From Salvelinus alpinus (taxonomy: Eukaryota > Chordata > Actinopteri > Salmoniformes > Salmonidae): a DNA stretch of 64,000 nt. Under the pieces are notes generated by a model that was not told where the DNA came from, did no database searches, and saw only the letters and a program-made list of their open reading frames with translations. Made by a program: the position numbers and the translations under genes. This document shows positions 35,872-46,761 of this stretch, one piece after another. Position 1 is the first letter of the stretch. Each line of letters begins with the position of its first letter. Location: positions 14,489,556 to 14,553,555 of the forward strand of contig NC_092096.1 of assembly GCF_045679555.1 (NCBI RefSeq). Reading direction: 5' to 3'.

Positions 35872-36257
35872 CATCTGGGGTCAACCTTGAAGAGAAAGGC
35901 ACTGAAAGGATATCTGGGGTCAACCTTGAAGAGAAGGCACTGAAAGGATATCTGGGGTCAACCTTGAAGAGAAGGCACTGAAAGGATATCTGGGGTCAAC
36001 CTTGAAGAGAAGGCACTGAAAGGATATCTGGGGTCAACCTTGAAGAGAAGGCACTGAAAGGATATCTGGGGTCAACCTTGAAGAGAAGGGCACTGAAAGG
36101 ATATCTGGGGTCAACCTTGAAGAGAAGGGCACTGAAAGGATATCTGGGGTCAACCTTGAAGAGAAGGGCACTGAAAGGATATCTGGGGTCAACCTTGAAG
36201 AGAAGGGCACTGAAAGGATATCTGGGGTCAACCTTGAAGAGAAAGGCACTGAAAGGC
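35872..36257. repeat. 38/39-bp minisatellite, about 10 copies
   Basis: The unit is ATCTGGGGTCAACCTTGAAG followed by AGAAGGCACTGAAAGGAT. Left copies have AGAAGGC and right copies AGAAGGGC. Confidence 0.96.
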
Positions 36258-36290
36258 AGTGAAGCCTCTCTTCTACAAACTTCAGAATGC

Positions 36291-36596
36291 AGATTCTACC
36301 AGGACTAGTGAGTCATCAGTACAGATAATGTAGTAGTCATCATTATCAACAGATTCTACCAGGACTAGTGAGTCATCAGTACAGATAATGTAGTAGTCAT
36401 CATTATCAACAGATTCTACCAGGACTAGTGAGTCATTAGTACAGATAATGTAGTAGTCATCATTATCAACAGATTCTACCAGGACTAGTCAGTCATTAGT
36501 ACAGATAATGTAGTAGTCATCATTATCAACAGATTCTACCAGGACTAGTCAGTCATTAGTACAGATAATGTAGTAGTCATCATTATCAACAGATGG
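36291..36596. repeat. 60-bp minisatellite, 5 copies
   Basis: The unit contains AGATTCTACCAGGACTAGTG, AGTCATCAGTACAGATAATG and TAGTAGTCATCATTATCAAC. The first copies have CATCAG and GTGAGTC; later ones have CATTAG and GTCAGTC. Confidence 0.96.
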
Positions 36597-36728
36597 TTGA
36601 GTGTCTAGTACAACATCTTGCAGTAGTCACCATCATTATCAACAGATTCTACCAGGACTAGTGAGTCATTAGTACAGATGATAATGATGACTACTACAAG
36701 ATGTACTAGACTCTCAACCTTCTGTTGA
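36585..36728. repeat. Inverted repeat, arms about 50 bp, loop about 38 bp
   Basis: Left arm 36585-36640 (including GGTTGAGTGTCTAGTACAAC); right arm 36679-36728, its complement with a few mismatches (including GTACTAGACTCTCAACC). It terminates the 60-bp array. Confidence 0.88.
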
Positions 36729-36746
36729 TAATAATGACTATAATCC

Positions 36747-37036
36747 CCCTCATCCTATAGTTCTATTGAGAAGGAAGCTACAGCTATCACCCTCATCCTA
36801 TAGGTCTATTGAGAAGGAAGCTACAGCTATTACCCTCATCCTATAGGTCTATTGAGAAGGAAGCTGCAGTTATCACCCTCATCCTATAGGTCTATTGAGA
36901 AGGAAGCTACATTCATCACCCTCATCCTATATGTCTATTGAGAAGGAAGCTACAGCTAACACCCTCATCCTATAGGTCTATTGAGAAGGAAGCTACATTC
37001 ATCACCCTCATCCTATTGGTCTATTGAGAAGGAAGC
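36747..37036. repeat. 43-46-bp minisatellite, about 6 copies
   Basis: The unit contains CCCTCATCCTATAGGTCTAT then TGAGAAGGAAGCTACAGCTA. Confidence 0.93.
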
Positions 37037-37495
37037 TATGAGTGACTGTGAGTTGGTCTGGCTAATTGTCTATACATAGTGACTGAGTGTGTGAGAGATA
37101 AGAAAACAGAATGATTAGTCCTAAATGTCCTGAGACATTACACTGAGACAACAGAGAAGGTCAGAACAGAACAGAGCAGGTCAGAGCAGAGCAGGTCAGA
37201 CCAGAGCAGGTCAGACCAGAGCAGGTCAGAGCACAACAGTGCAGAACAGAGACCTTAATAACTACAGGCTTACAGGCTCTGACACAACACCTAAGCTACA
37301 CTCATACACAGTCTGACTGTGATACACAGGATTTTATCAGCGAAACTAATTCAAATATGTCAATCTCCTACAGATCCTAAAGTAAACACAGGTAACCTTC
37401 CTTTGCACTGTGGTTTCCTTGTTCATATGTCTAAGTTCATGTCAACATCTCTCAACGTCTAGACTCCAAACGGTGCCAGTGGGCCCGGAGTGTCA
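37037..37495. other. Intronic DNA with a short CAGAGCAGGT repeat
   Basis: AGAGCAGGTCAGACC-type repetition lies at about 37160-37245. Otherwise nothing is recognised. Confidence 0.5.
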
Positions 37496-38275
37496 AACAG
37501 ACCAGGGGGCGAGGCCCGCTGGCTGCCCGAGGAACAGACCAGGGGGCGAGGTCCGCTGGCTGCCCGAGGAACAGACCAGGGGGCGAGGCCCGCTGGCTGC
37601 CCGAGGAACAGACCAGGGGGCGAGGCCCGCTGGCTGCCCGAGGAACAGACCAGGGGGCGAGGCCCGCTGGCTGCCCGAGGAACAGACCAGGGGGCGAGGC
37701 CCGCTGGCTGCCCGAGGAACAGACCAGGGGGCGAGGCCCGCTGGCTGTCTGAGGAACAGACCAGGGGGTGAGGCCCGCTGGCTGTCTGAGGAACACATCA
37801 GGGGGTGAGGCCCGCTGGCTGTCTGAGGAACAGACCAGGGGGCGAGGCCCGCTGGCTGCCTGAGGAACAGACCAGGGGGCGAGGCCCGCTGGCTGCCTGA
37901 GGAACAGACCAGGGGGGTGAGGCCCGCTGGCTGCCTGAGGAACAGACCAGGGGGTGAGGCCCGCTGGCTGTCTGAGGAACACATCAGGGGGTGAGGCCCG
38001 CTTGGCTGCCTGAGGAACAGACCAGGGGGCGAGGCCCGCTGGCTGCCTGAGGAACAGACCAGGGGGCGAGGCCCGCTGGCTGCCTGAGGAACAGACCAGG
38101 GGGCGAGGCCCGCTGGCTGCCTGAGGAACAGACCAGGGGGGTGAGGCCCGCTGGCTGCCTGAGGAACAGACCAGGGGGGTGAGGCCCGCTGGCTGCCTGA
38201 GGAACAGACCAGGGGGCGAGGCCCGCTGGCTGCCTGAGGAACAGACCAGGGGGCGAGGCCCGCTGGCTGTCTGAG
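37496..38275. repeat. 37-bp GC-rich minisatellite, about 21 copies
   Basis: The unit is GGCCCGCTGGCTGCCTGAGG followed by AACAGACCAGGGGGCGA. CCCGAGG copies lie on the left, CTGAGG copies on the right; GGTGAGG and CACATCAGG variants also occur. The complement gives a 278-codon Pro/Ser/Gly-rich frame without other support. Confidence 0.97.
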
Positions 38276-39445
38276 GCTGGGCGCTCATTATCCACTCTTC
38301 CTCTCCTCCAGTCTCCAGGTTTTTTAAATTCTTTATATCAATTGTGAAGACAAATGTGAATATTAGCGAGAGCCTGACAAATTCTCACACAAAACGAGGG
38401 AGAGAAGGGAGGGACACTTCTAGGTAGAGAGGGAGGGGGGGGAGGAAGTGGGGGGGGGGGGGGGAGAGAGGGAGGGAGGCAGGGCTCCAGACTGCCACCA
38501 TTTTGCGACCCTTTGACTTGGATGTGTGTCCGAGTTACATTTTTAAGTCACATCAGTGTGAACTACACATTTTACACGGTCACCTCACTCAAAATGGCCT
38601 CATTCTTTTGTTAGGAGGCTAAAAACATGATTTGGTCAAACAGTAAAGTGCATGATTCCTGTAATGAAAAGGTCTGCCTGCCCCTGCAGCTGTTTCACTG
38701 GGGCCTCCTGCTGTGCCCAGCCATACACTCACTCTCTCCTTTCCCGGGGAAAACACAGCTAGCCTGTTGTCGCAGCTGAAGAAAGGATGCGATCAGATTT
38801 CTGTAGGGATCATTTTGATTTCTCAGCAACTAAAACAGCAACTATTTTACAACCAAGATATTTGATATGGAATGTGCATTGGCCATTGTGACTGCAGAGG
38901 ACTCATTGGGCGGTAGACTAAAACTGAAACAATCTTGAAAAACATTTACTGTTAGATGAATACATGGCTACTAGCAGTGGGTGTAATATTTACAGTTAGC
39001 AATCTAGCTAATGTGTTTTGAGTTTCCACTCTCCCCTATGATATTAGCACACAAAGACGCAGGCAAAGTCATCGACACAGAACAAAAACTAATCTGAAAA
39101 TTATGAAGCCCTATTTTAACAGTAAAATATAACAGCATAAGTCAACCCAAAATGCATGACAATCACTGGATTAGGTTGCACATGAACATATTTAGAATCA
39201 CAACAGGAAAAGATGAAACAATGTATTTCTTGAATAGCGTCTCAGTAGTATATTACACGTTTGAATAAAGCAATGTGAATGTCTTAGCGGCACCAGGGGA
39301 AAAGGTTAGTCTGGAGTCCTGGAGGGAGAGAGATCGTCTCACTGGCTATGCTGCTTACTGATACTGAAGGGTGAGTCAACAAAACACTCGCCAAGGTGTT
39401 GGTTTAGGCTTCCATAGGAAGGAGAGTGCAACAACTCTGACCTCT
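38276..39445. other. Unassigned intronic DNA, possibly a decayed dispersed repeat
   Basis: It contains G-runs at about 38425-38463 (eight and fourteen G). From 38480 onward the sequence resembles dispersed-repeat DNA but lacks termini that I can name. No exon is recognised. Confidence 0.4.
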
Positions 39446-40399
39446 ACGGCTAAAGGCCCAGCCAGGACAGGATCTCTCCACGTCTATAGACCCAGCCAGG
39501 ATCTCTCCACGTCTATAGACCCAGCCAGGATCTCTCCACGTCTATAGGCCCAGCCAGGATCTCTCCACGTCTATAGGCCCAGCCAGGATCTCTCCACGTC
39601 TATAGGCCCAGCCAGGACAGGCTCTCTCCACGGCTATAGTCCCAGCCAGGACAGGACCTCTCCACGTCTATAGGCCCAGCCAGGACCTCTCCACGCCTAT
39701 AGGCCCAGCCAGGACCTCTCCACGTCTATAGGCCCAGCCAGGACCTCTCCACGTCTATAGGCCCAGCCAGGACCTCTCCACGTCTATAGGCCCAGCCAGG
39801 ACCTCTCCACGTCTATAGGCCCAGCCAGGACCTCTCCACGTCTATAGGCCCAGCCAGGACCTCTCCACGTCTATAGGCCCAGCCAGGACCTCTCCACGTC
39901 TATAGGCCCAGCCAGGACCTCTCCACGTCTATAGGCCCAGCCAGGACCTCTCCACGTCTATAGGCCCAGCCAGGACCTCTCCACGTCTATAGGCCCAGCC
40001 AGGACCTCTCCACGTCTATAGTCCCAGCCAGGACCTCTCCACGTCTATAGTCCCAGCCAGGACCTCTCCACGTCTATAGTCCCAGCCAGGACCTCTCCAC
40101 GTCTATAGTCCCAGCCAGGACCTCTCCACGTCTATAGTCCAAGCCAGGATCTCTCCACATCTATAGTCCCAGCCAGGACCTCTCCACATCTATAGTCCCA
40201 GCCAGGACAGGATCTCTCCACGGCTATAGGCCCAGCCAGGACAGGATCTCTCCACGGCTATAGGCCCAGCCAGGACAGGATCTCTCCACGGCTATAGGCC
40301 CAGCCAGGACCTCTCCAAGACTATAGGCCCAGCCAGGACCTCTCCAAGGCTATAGGCCCAGCCAGGACAGGATAGAATCTCTAAGTCTATAGGCCCAGT
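39446..40399. repeat. 29-bp minisatellite, about 32 copies
   Basis: The unit is TCTATAGGCCCAGCCAGGAC followed by CTCTCCACG. Edge copies contain an extra AGGAT or are 34 bases; ATAGTCCC and GGCTATAG variants cluster on the right. Confidence 0.96.
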
Positions 40400-41030
40400 A
40401 ATTTTTCATTAGGTCAACACTCTTGTAGCCTGAATTAATTGATGCGTCTTACTGACAAACGGACCTTTTTGTGTGGAAAGGAAAGCCGGGACACCTGGAA
40501 AGGGGCTGTAATAGGTGGGGGTGTTCATTTTAATATTTGGGGGTTTTGGACACAAATTAAACACCTTTTTTTGGGGGGGGGGCACAAAACTACCTCCGTA
40601 CTTCATTCATTTTTTCAACCTCTACTTTGTTACCTTCAGATGAGTCCTGTGATACTGACATAGGAACATGACGGTGCTCTCCGTTGTGCTCTGAGAGTCT
40701 CCCCTTTCCATAGTGGGGTAATATTCGTTAGTAGCCCAAACGGTTTGGACGCTACAGACAGAAGGTGGCACATCGGTGGTACCAACTTCAGACGAGTCCC
40801 GTGGAGGCTTCTGGGGGTCGTAGAGCAAAACGGAGAACAACATTGTGGGGGTTTGTGGGGGGGGGGTGGATTTTGATGGAATTTTTTTTATTATGTTACT
40901 TAGATTGACGCAACGGGTCAATAAACTCTTAAGGATTAAAGGAGAATGGTTAACTTAGCATTATTTAGAGACCCCACCCAAAGTTTGAGTTTTGTTGTAT
41001 TTAGGGGGCTCATTTCTCATTCAAGGGGGT
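40400..41030. other. Unassigned intronic DNA, probably a dispersed repeat
   Basis: A 99-codon minus-strand frame at 40622-40921 is open and includes DPQKPPRDSSEVGTTDVPP, but I do not recognise it. G-runs occur at 40568-40577 and 40856-40867. The style suggests repeat DNA; a unique gene cannot be supported. Confidence 0.35.
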
Positions 41031-41605
41031 TGAGCCTTGGGCTGTTGCGGTGAACGTATTACCGCCACACCGGCGGTCACGAGTCATGAAGGCAGTGAAA
41101 TTCCACTTGACCGTTTAGTCACGGCAATTAGGCTTCTCCAAGGTCTGCTGCTGCTGATGGTCATTAGTAGCCTACCAAACTTACTGCCTGGTACTCAGCA
41201 CTTTATTGTCCATCTAAATCACTCTCACATCAACGCTAACGTCATCAAAAATCTAATCAAACACTTCATGAGAGCCCATGAGCTCATGTTGCGCAACATT
41301 TCTATAGGCTATGCAATTGCATGAGAAAACAGAGTGATGGCCTCTAATAAAAAAGAGGATGATCCCATCAGCTTTCTATAGACTAGGCCTACTATATTTA
41401 TTTCTCAACTTTCCCAATATTAAGCACATTGTTTATCTTTACAACAGGAGTATAGCCTACCTGGCTGGCATGAAAATGAACCACGGGAAAAGCGTCCTCC
41501 ATTCGCTATTTAAGTGCATAGATTACGTATTTTTTCCCCTCTGCCCGTTTCAGGACAGGTGCATGATAATGGTCCATTATTAATCAAAACAATCAGTTTG
41601 TATGA
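41031..41605. mobile_element. Probable dispersed DNA-transposon remnant
   Basis: Sequence such as ACCGGCGGTCACGAGTCATG, ACTTCATGAGAGCCCATGAG and GGCTATGCAATTGCATGAGA resembles a frequent salmonid repeat, possibly hAT-like. It has no long conserved frame. It borders the truncated Tc1 element. Confidence 0.5.
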
Positions 41606-43079
41606 TGGAAATTTGCATATATTCCAGAATGTTATGAAGAGTGATCAGATGAATTGCAATTAATTGCAAAGTCCCTCTTTACCATGCAAATGAACTGAAT
41701 CCCCCAAAAACATTTCCACTGCATTTCAGCCCTGCCACAAAAGGACCAGCTGACATCATGTCAGAGATTCTCTCGTTAACACAGGTGTGAGTGTTGACGA
41801 GGACAAGGCTGGAGATCACTCTGTCATGCTGATTGAGTTTGAATAACAGACTGGAAGCTTCAAAAGGAGGGTGGTGCTTGGAATCATTGTTCTTCCTCTG
41901 TCAAACATGGTTACCTGCAAGGAAACATGTGCCGTCATCATTGCTTTGCACAAAAAGGGCTTCACAGGCAAGGATAGTGCTGCCAGTAAGATTGCACCTA
42001 AATCAACCATTTATCGGATCATCAAGAACTTCAAGGAGAGCGGTTCAATTGTTGTGAAGAAGGCTTCAGGGCGCCCAAGAAAGTCCAGCAAGTGCCAGGA
42101 CAGTCTCCTAAAGTTGATTCAGCTGCGGGATCGGGGCACCACCAGTACAGAGCTTGCTCAGGACTGGCAGCAGGCAGGTGTGAGTGCATCTGCACGCACA
42201 GTGAGGCAAAGACTTTTGGAGGATGGGCAGCAAAGAAGCCACTTCTCTCCAGGAAAAACATCAGGGACAGACTGATATTCTGCAAAAGGTACAGGGATTG
42301 GACTGCTAAGGACTGGGGTAGTCATTTTCTCTGATGAATTCCCTTTCCGATTGTTTGGGGCATCAGGAAAAAAGCTTGTACGGAGAAGACAAGGTGAGCG
42401 CTACCATCAGTCCTGTGTCATACCAACAATAAAGCATCCTGAGACCATTCATGTGTGGGGTTGCTTCTAAACCAAGGGTGTGGGCTCACTCACAATTTTG
42501 CCTAAGAACAAAGCCATGAATAAAGAATGGTACCAACACATCCTCCGAGAGCAACTTCTCCCAACCATCCAGGAACAGTTTGGTGACGAACAATGCCTTT
42601 TCCAGCATGATGGAGCACCTTACCATAAGGCAACAGTGACAACTAAGTGGCTCGGGGAACAAAACATCGATATTTTGGGTCCATGGCCAGGAAACTCCCC
42701 AGACCTTAATCCAATTGAGAACGTGTGGTTAATCCTCAAGAGATGGGTGGACAAACAAAAACCCACAAATTCTGACAAACTCCAAGCATTGATTATGCAA
42801 GAATGGGCTGCCATCAGTCAGGATGTGGCCCAGAAGTTAATTGACAGCATGCCAGGGCGGACTGCAGAGGTCTTAAAAGAAGGGTCACACTGCAAATATT
42901 GACTCTTTGCATCAACTTCATGTAATTGTCAAAAAAAAGCCTTCGACACTTCAGAAATGCTTGTAATTATACTTCAGTATTCCATAGTAACATCTGACAA
43001 AAATATCTAAAGACACTGAAGCAGCAGACTTTGTGTAAATTAATATTTGTGTCATTCTCAAAACTTTTGGCCTCGACTG
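41606..43079 (+). mobile_element. Tc1-like transposon lacking its left terminal repeat
   Basis: Internal 5' sequence (ATTCCAGAATGTTATGAAGA onward), a transposase remnant and the right end (CATTCTCAAAACTTTTGGCC then TCGACTG, followed by TA at 43080-43081) are present. The matching left terminal repeat is absent: sequence at 41580-41610 belongs to the neighbouring repeat. The copy cannot move. Confidence 0.85.
41910..42902 (+). pseudogene. Tc1-like transposase, multiple frameshifts
   Basis: The ATG at 41910 begins MVTCKETCAVIIALHKKGF, followed by the paired-like DNA-binding region (STIYRIIKNFKESGS, then GRPRKSS). A frameshift near 42225 moves the sense to the frame containing LSRKNIRDRLIFCKRY, then another shift precedes FSDEF (first catalytic Asp, near 42334). 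A stop follows WGCF near 42470. The last part at 42480-42902 holds FQHDGAPYHKA (second Asp) and [11 protein letters not shown] (catalytic Glu) and ends SHCKY. This is a different Tc1 family from the ones at 16085 and 57246. Confidence 0.88.
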
Positions 43080-43162
43080 TACAAATGGATGTATTTATGG
43101 CATTGGCTTTTCATATTCATTAATCATATGAGAGAATGCAGAGTCCACATTCGGCTAATTGA

Positions 43163-43165
<3 letters not shown>

Positions 43166-43251
<86 letters not shown>
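43166..43251. repeat. (GT)43 microsatellite
   Basis: An uninterrupted GT run that forms the left border of the LINE fragment. Confidence 0.97.
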
Positions 43252-43252
<1 letters not shown>

Positions 43253-43474
43253 GGGGGCCGCCGCTGGGAGCGTACGACTGCGTGGCCATGCATGACTCCC
43301 AACACCATCATTAAGTTTGTCTGATCGTCGACGGCGACGAGACAGCTTACTGGGAGGAGGTTAGATCCCTGGCACAGCTGTGCCGGGGAAACAGCCTCTC
43401 CCTCAACGTCAGCAAAACAAAGGAGCTGATGGTGGACTACAGGAAACAGGGGAAGGAGCATCGACAGGACTGCA

Positions 43475-44311
43475 GTGGAGAGGGTGAAAAGGTTCATGTT
43501 CCCCGGCGTGCACATCACCGAGGACCCGACATGGTCCAATCACACCACCACCGTGGTGAAGAAGACGCAGCAGCACATCACCGAGGACCTGACATGGTCC
43601 AATCACACCACCGCCGTGGTGAAGAAGGCGCAGCAGCACATCACCGAGGACCTGACATGGTCCAATCACACCACCACCGTGGTGAAGAAGACACAGCAGC
43701 ACATCACCGAGGACCTGACATGGTCCAATCACACCACCACCGTGGTGAAGAAGACACAGCAGCACATCACCGAGGACCTGACATGGTCCAATCACACCAC
43801 CACCGTGGTGAAGAAGGCGCAGCAGCACATCACCAAGGACCTGACATGGTCCAATCACACCACCACCGTGGTGAAGAAGACACAGCAGCACATCACCGAG
43901 GACCTGACATGGTCCAATCACACCACTGCCGTGGTGAAGAAGGCGCAGCAGCACATCACCGAGGACCTGACATGGTCCAGTCACACCACTGCCGTGGTGA
44001 AGAAGGCGCAGCAGCACATCACCGAGGACCTGACATGGTCCAGTCACACCACCGTCGTGGTGAAGAAGGCGCAGCAGCACATCACCGAGGACCTGACATG
44101 GTCCAGTCACACCACCATCGTGGTGAAGAAGGCGCAGCAGCACCTCTTCAACCTCAGGCGGCTGAAGAAACTCAGGCCCACTGGGGGAGAGCTCCCTGCC
44201 CTCCAGGACATCTACACCAGCCAGTGTCTGAGGAAGGCACCAAAGATCCTCAAAGACCCCAGTCACCCCAGTCACGGACTGTTCACTCTGTTACCACCTG
44301 GCAAGCGGTAG
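43475..44311 (+). pseudogene. LINE RT C-terminal frame with ten in-frame 21-residue repeats
   Basis: The 278-codon frame encodes RT C-terminal sequence in which the segment HITEDLTWSNHTTTVVKKTQQ (21 residues) is repeated ten times. The single-copy equivalent in the other LINE reads HITDKLKWSTHTDSVVKKAQQ (about 18718-18780). After the array the family sequence resumes in frame (HLFNLRRLKKL). Upstream frames are shifted relative to it, so it is not a functional RT. Confidence 0.8.
43511..44140. repeat. 63-bp minisatellite inside the LINE coding region, 10 copies
   Basis: The unit is CACATCACCGAGGACCTGAC, ATGGTCCAATCACACCACCA, then CCGTGGTGAAGAAGACACAGCAG. The left copies have TCCAAT and the last four TCCAGT. 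Confidence 0.96.
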
Positions 44312-44700
44312 TGGTATCGGGTCTCGGCACAACAGACACTGAGACAGTTTCTACCACCAGGCCATCAGACTGCTGAAAAGACCTAGCTGTCTTCCTGCAC
44401 AGACCTGCACCTTGGAGACTATTTGCACCGGAGAAACTATATGCCCCATAGACATTATTTGTACTGACTACCCACACATCCAACCCTTACACACACACAG
44501 TTCTATTATACAGTCTAATATTGACTTTACACTGGTAAAGTCTACCTCTTCTACTACTTGTTATTTTTCCCTTGACTCTTTTCATTGTTATTATTGATTC
44601 ATGTTGTGTAATGTTGAGGGAGCGAGCACACAAGCACTTCCCTGCACCTTTTTATAACTGCTGTTCACTGGGGTATGTGACCAATACATTTCAATTGATT

Positions 44701-44975
44701 TTGTGTGAGTTGTAAAACTAACGTCAGTAAACATACATCCGTTCAGCACACTGCCTGACCTACGCAGGGCATCAATTCACTGCATCAGGGATTCCCTGCT
44801 CTCCTTTCAACCCTTCCTCCTCCCATCTCCTCATACCCACCTCACCATCATCCGTAGGCCTATGAGGGATGGTCAGAGATGTTGCTAGTAAAATACACTT
44901 TTGCTCCAAACCATCCTTGTTACACAGCTGCATTGAACGATATTATGTTCGGGAAACATTAGTGAAACCTTCAAA
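44701..44975. other. Unassigned DNA of rab3ip intron 1
   Basis: No exon or mobile element is recognised. Confidence 0.4.
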
Positions 44976-45283
44976 TACTCAGAATGTGTCTCCTTAACAG
45001 ACATGGCTTGATTGTAATGTACTCAGAATGTGTCTCCTTAACAGACATGGCTTGATTGTAATGTACTCAGAATGTGTCTCCTTAACAGACATGGCTTGAT
45101 TGTAATGTACTCAGAATGTGTCTCCTTAACAGACATGGCTTGATTGTAATGTACTCAGAATGTGTCTCCTTAACAGACATGGCTTGATTGTAATGTACTC
45201 AGAATGTGTCTCCTTAACAGACATGGCTTGATTGTAATGTACTCAGAATGTGTCTCCTTAACAGACATGGCTTGATTGTAATG
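44976..45283. repeat. 44-bp minisatellite, 7 copies
   Basis: The unit is TACTCAGAATGTGTCTCCTT, AACAGACATGGCTTGATTGT, AATG; copies are almost identical. Confidence 0.97.
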
Positions 45284-45660
45284 TATGCATATGTGGAGGA
45301 GTGTAAAAACTAGTGAACACTAAGTCATCTGTTGCCAAAAATGGTTCAACGAAATGCACCATGGATAATGAATTAAAGCTAGCTATTGCTGTCAAATTGA
45401 TGTGCTAATACTGCGATGCATTGCAAGTGGGCAATTCCATATTAAAAGGAATTAAGCTGAGACTCCAATTTTTCACTTTAAAATGTATACCCAACAAATA
45501 CCATTGATTTAAAAAATGTTATAAAACATACAACTCTATGCACAATGACCTTGGACTCTATCGTTGTTTAAGACGATGAAACAATCAAGACAGCTCGTCG
45601 GCCAGCCAGCTGGCTAGCGCTTTAGCTAGCCTAGCTACAGTATGCTAGCTGTCAACTCAC
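45284..45660 (-). other. rab3ip: Start of rab3ip intron 1 (minus strand)
   Basis: Unassigned intronic sequence. A cluster of GCTAGC-type palindromes lies at 45612-45650, next to the proposed donor GTGAGT at 45660-45655. Confidence 0.5.
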
Positions 45661-45900
45661 CCCTCTCTCTCGACGCCTGCTGTCTATGACGAATAAAACA
45701 CTCCGGAAAGTGACCACCGTGCAAAAACCCAACTGTCACGACGTGCTCTCGCTACCTGTCGCCAGTAACCTCCCGTTTCGCTGTGCATGAAGTGCCTGTT
45801 TGCTGAATATCATCGGTTTAGTAACGCCAGCAGCATCCGACCAACCTCTCACCTGCTATTTTCTTCTCCGCTGGTTGGGTGGGAACGGAGCACGGACGAG
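45661..45900 (-). other. rab3ip: Probable noncoding first exon of rab3ip (5' UTR)
   Basis: On the minus strand a CpG-containing stretch ends AGAGAGAGGG|GTGAGT, a good donor at 45661/45660. ATGs inside it (for example ATGCACAGCG) open only short frames that stop before the donor, consistent with 5' UTR. The exon with the true start codon is 23 kb away at 22331. The transcription start is not visible; the right boundary is a guess near the promoter-like DNA at 45900-45940. Confidence 0.55.
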
Positions 45901-45924
45901 AAGTGAACCGACAACCTCACAGTG

Positions 45925-45934
45925 GCGCATGCGC
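45925..45934. promoter_or_regulatory. NRF1-type palindrome in the rab3ip promoter region
   Basis: GCGCATGCGC is the core of the NRF1 recognition site, found in many TATA-less, CpG-containing promoters. It lies just upstream (minus sense) of the proposed rab3ip first exon, which supports a promoter here. Confidence 0.5.
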
Positions 45935-46761
45935 AAAGCCGGTATCACATGTCATATTCATCTTTCATGGTAGCAGACGATAGATAATACGAAACTGTGA
46001 TCGCAACATTGTAATCCGACTGTTTGATTATGATATTGCATGCAATGCGCCAATAGTTCTATACTTCACAATGAAATATGAGTTTCCTTCTGATGCGATA
46101 TAAGATCTCTATATCGATAAGCCAATTATAGGCCTATTGATAGTCTATTAGGCCGTAACAGGCTAATCTATTGATCATAGACGAGAGCATGTTCACCCAG
46201 ATAAACGCATGCATTTATTTAGCTATTTAAAAAAAATGTTTACCCTTTTTTTCTCCCCAATTTCGTGATATCCAATTGGTAGTTACAGACTTGTCCCATC
46301 GCTGCAACTTCCATGCATTTCTGTGAGCCTGCTTTATGGTTTGCCGTGATAATTTGTACAACAGCGCCGTCCGTTGGATACAGTTTTCAGATCTCATGTT
46401 GTGAGTGATATCTGACGGCGTATGAATAATGCAAAAAAAGGATGAGATAGATTCGAGAAAGTAATAAACAACTATAATAAGTCTCTGACATTTCAATTTC
46501 TACAATGCATCTGAAATCCTGCATTCATATGCACTACTATAAACCAAATATTTATGAGGCTTTTTCTATAAAAATGTGTCCAAATATATCTATATAATAA
46601 TTATTTTCCAGTAAATATTATATCCCAAAGATTTTCCCATTGATTACTTTGTTTAAAAAATGTACGAGCTGGTAGGCTGTATAGGCATGTTGTATTAAAA
46701 ATCATAGACTTGCACGCAGGGATAAATGTAGTCTCTATCTACATCAGCAGATCATTATGTG
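45935..46761. other. Intergenic DNA between rab3ip and best3
   Basis: A/T-rich sequence with a partial SINE tail at 46226-46312. No coding signal is seen. Confidence 0.5.
46226..46312 (-). mobile_element. SINE 3' fragment
   Basis: The sequence from TTTACCCTTTTTTTCTCCCC through TGATATCCAATTGGTAGTTA to CCATCGCTGCAACTTCC is the same as the 3' domain of the SINE at 53282-53690, in the same orientation. Confidence 0.8.

Larger units (their letters stand above)
43255..44700 (+). mobile_element. RSg-1-like LINE 3' portion with an internal tandem expansion
   Basis: The start (GACTGCGTGGCCATGCATGA) corresponds to RT sequence before the FADD block. SLNVSKTKELMVDYRKQ and the HITEDLTWSNHT block follow, then PALQDIYTSQCLRKAPKILK and a 3' UTR ending about TGTGACCAATACATTTCAAT and TGATTTTG. 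It is the same family as 14692-19575. The 630-base tandem block at 43511-44140 lies inside its coding part. Confidence 0.85.

Noticed and set aside
37410..38295. Pro/Gly/Arg-rich frames on both strands, up to 278 codons
   Set aside because: By-product of the 37-bp GC-rich array; no conserved domain.
40622..40921. 99-codon minus-strand frame that looks non-repetitive
   Set aside because: No start context, splice sites or recognised family. Surrounding DNA resembles dispersed repeat, so a gene cannot be supported.
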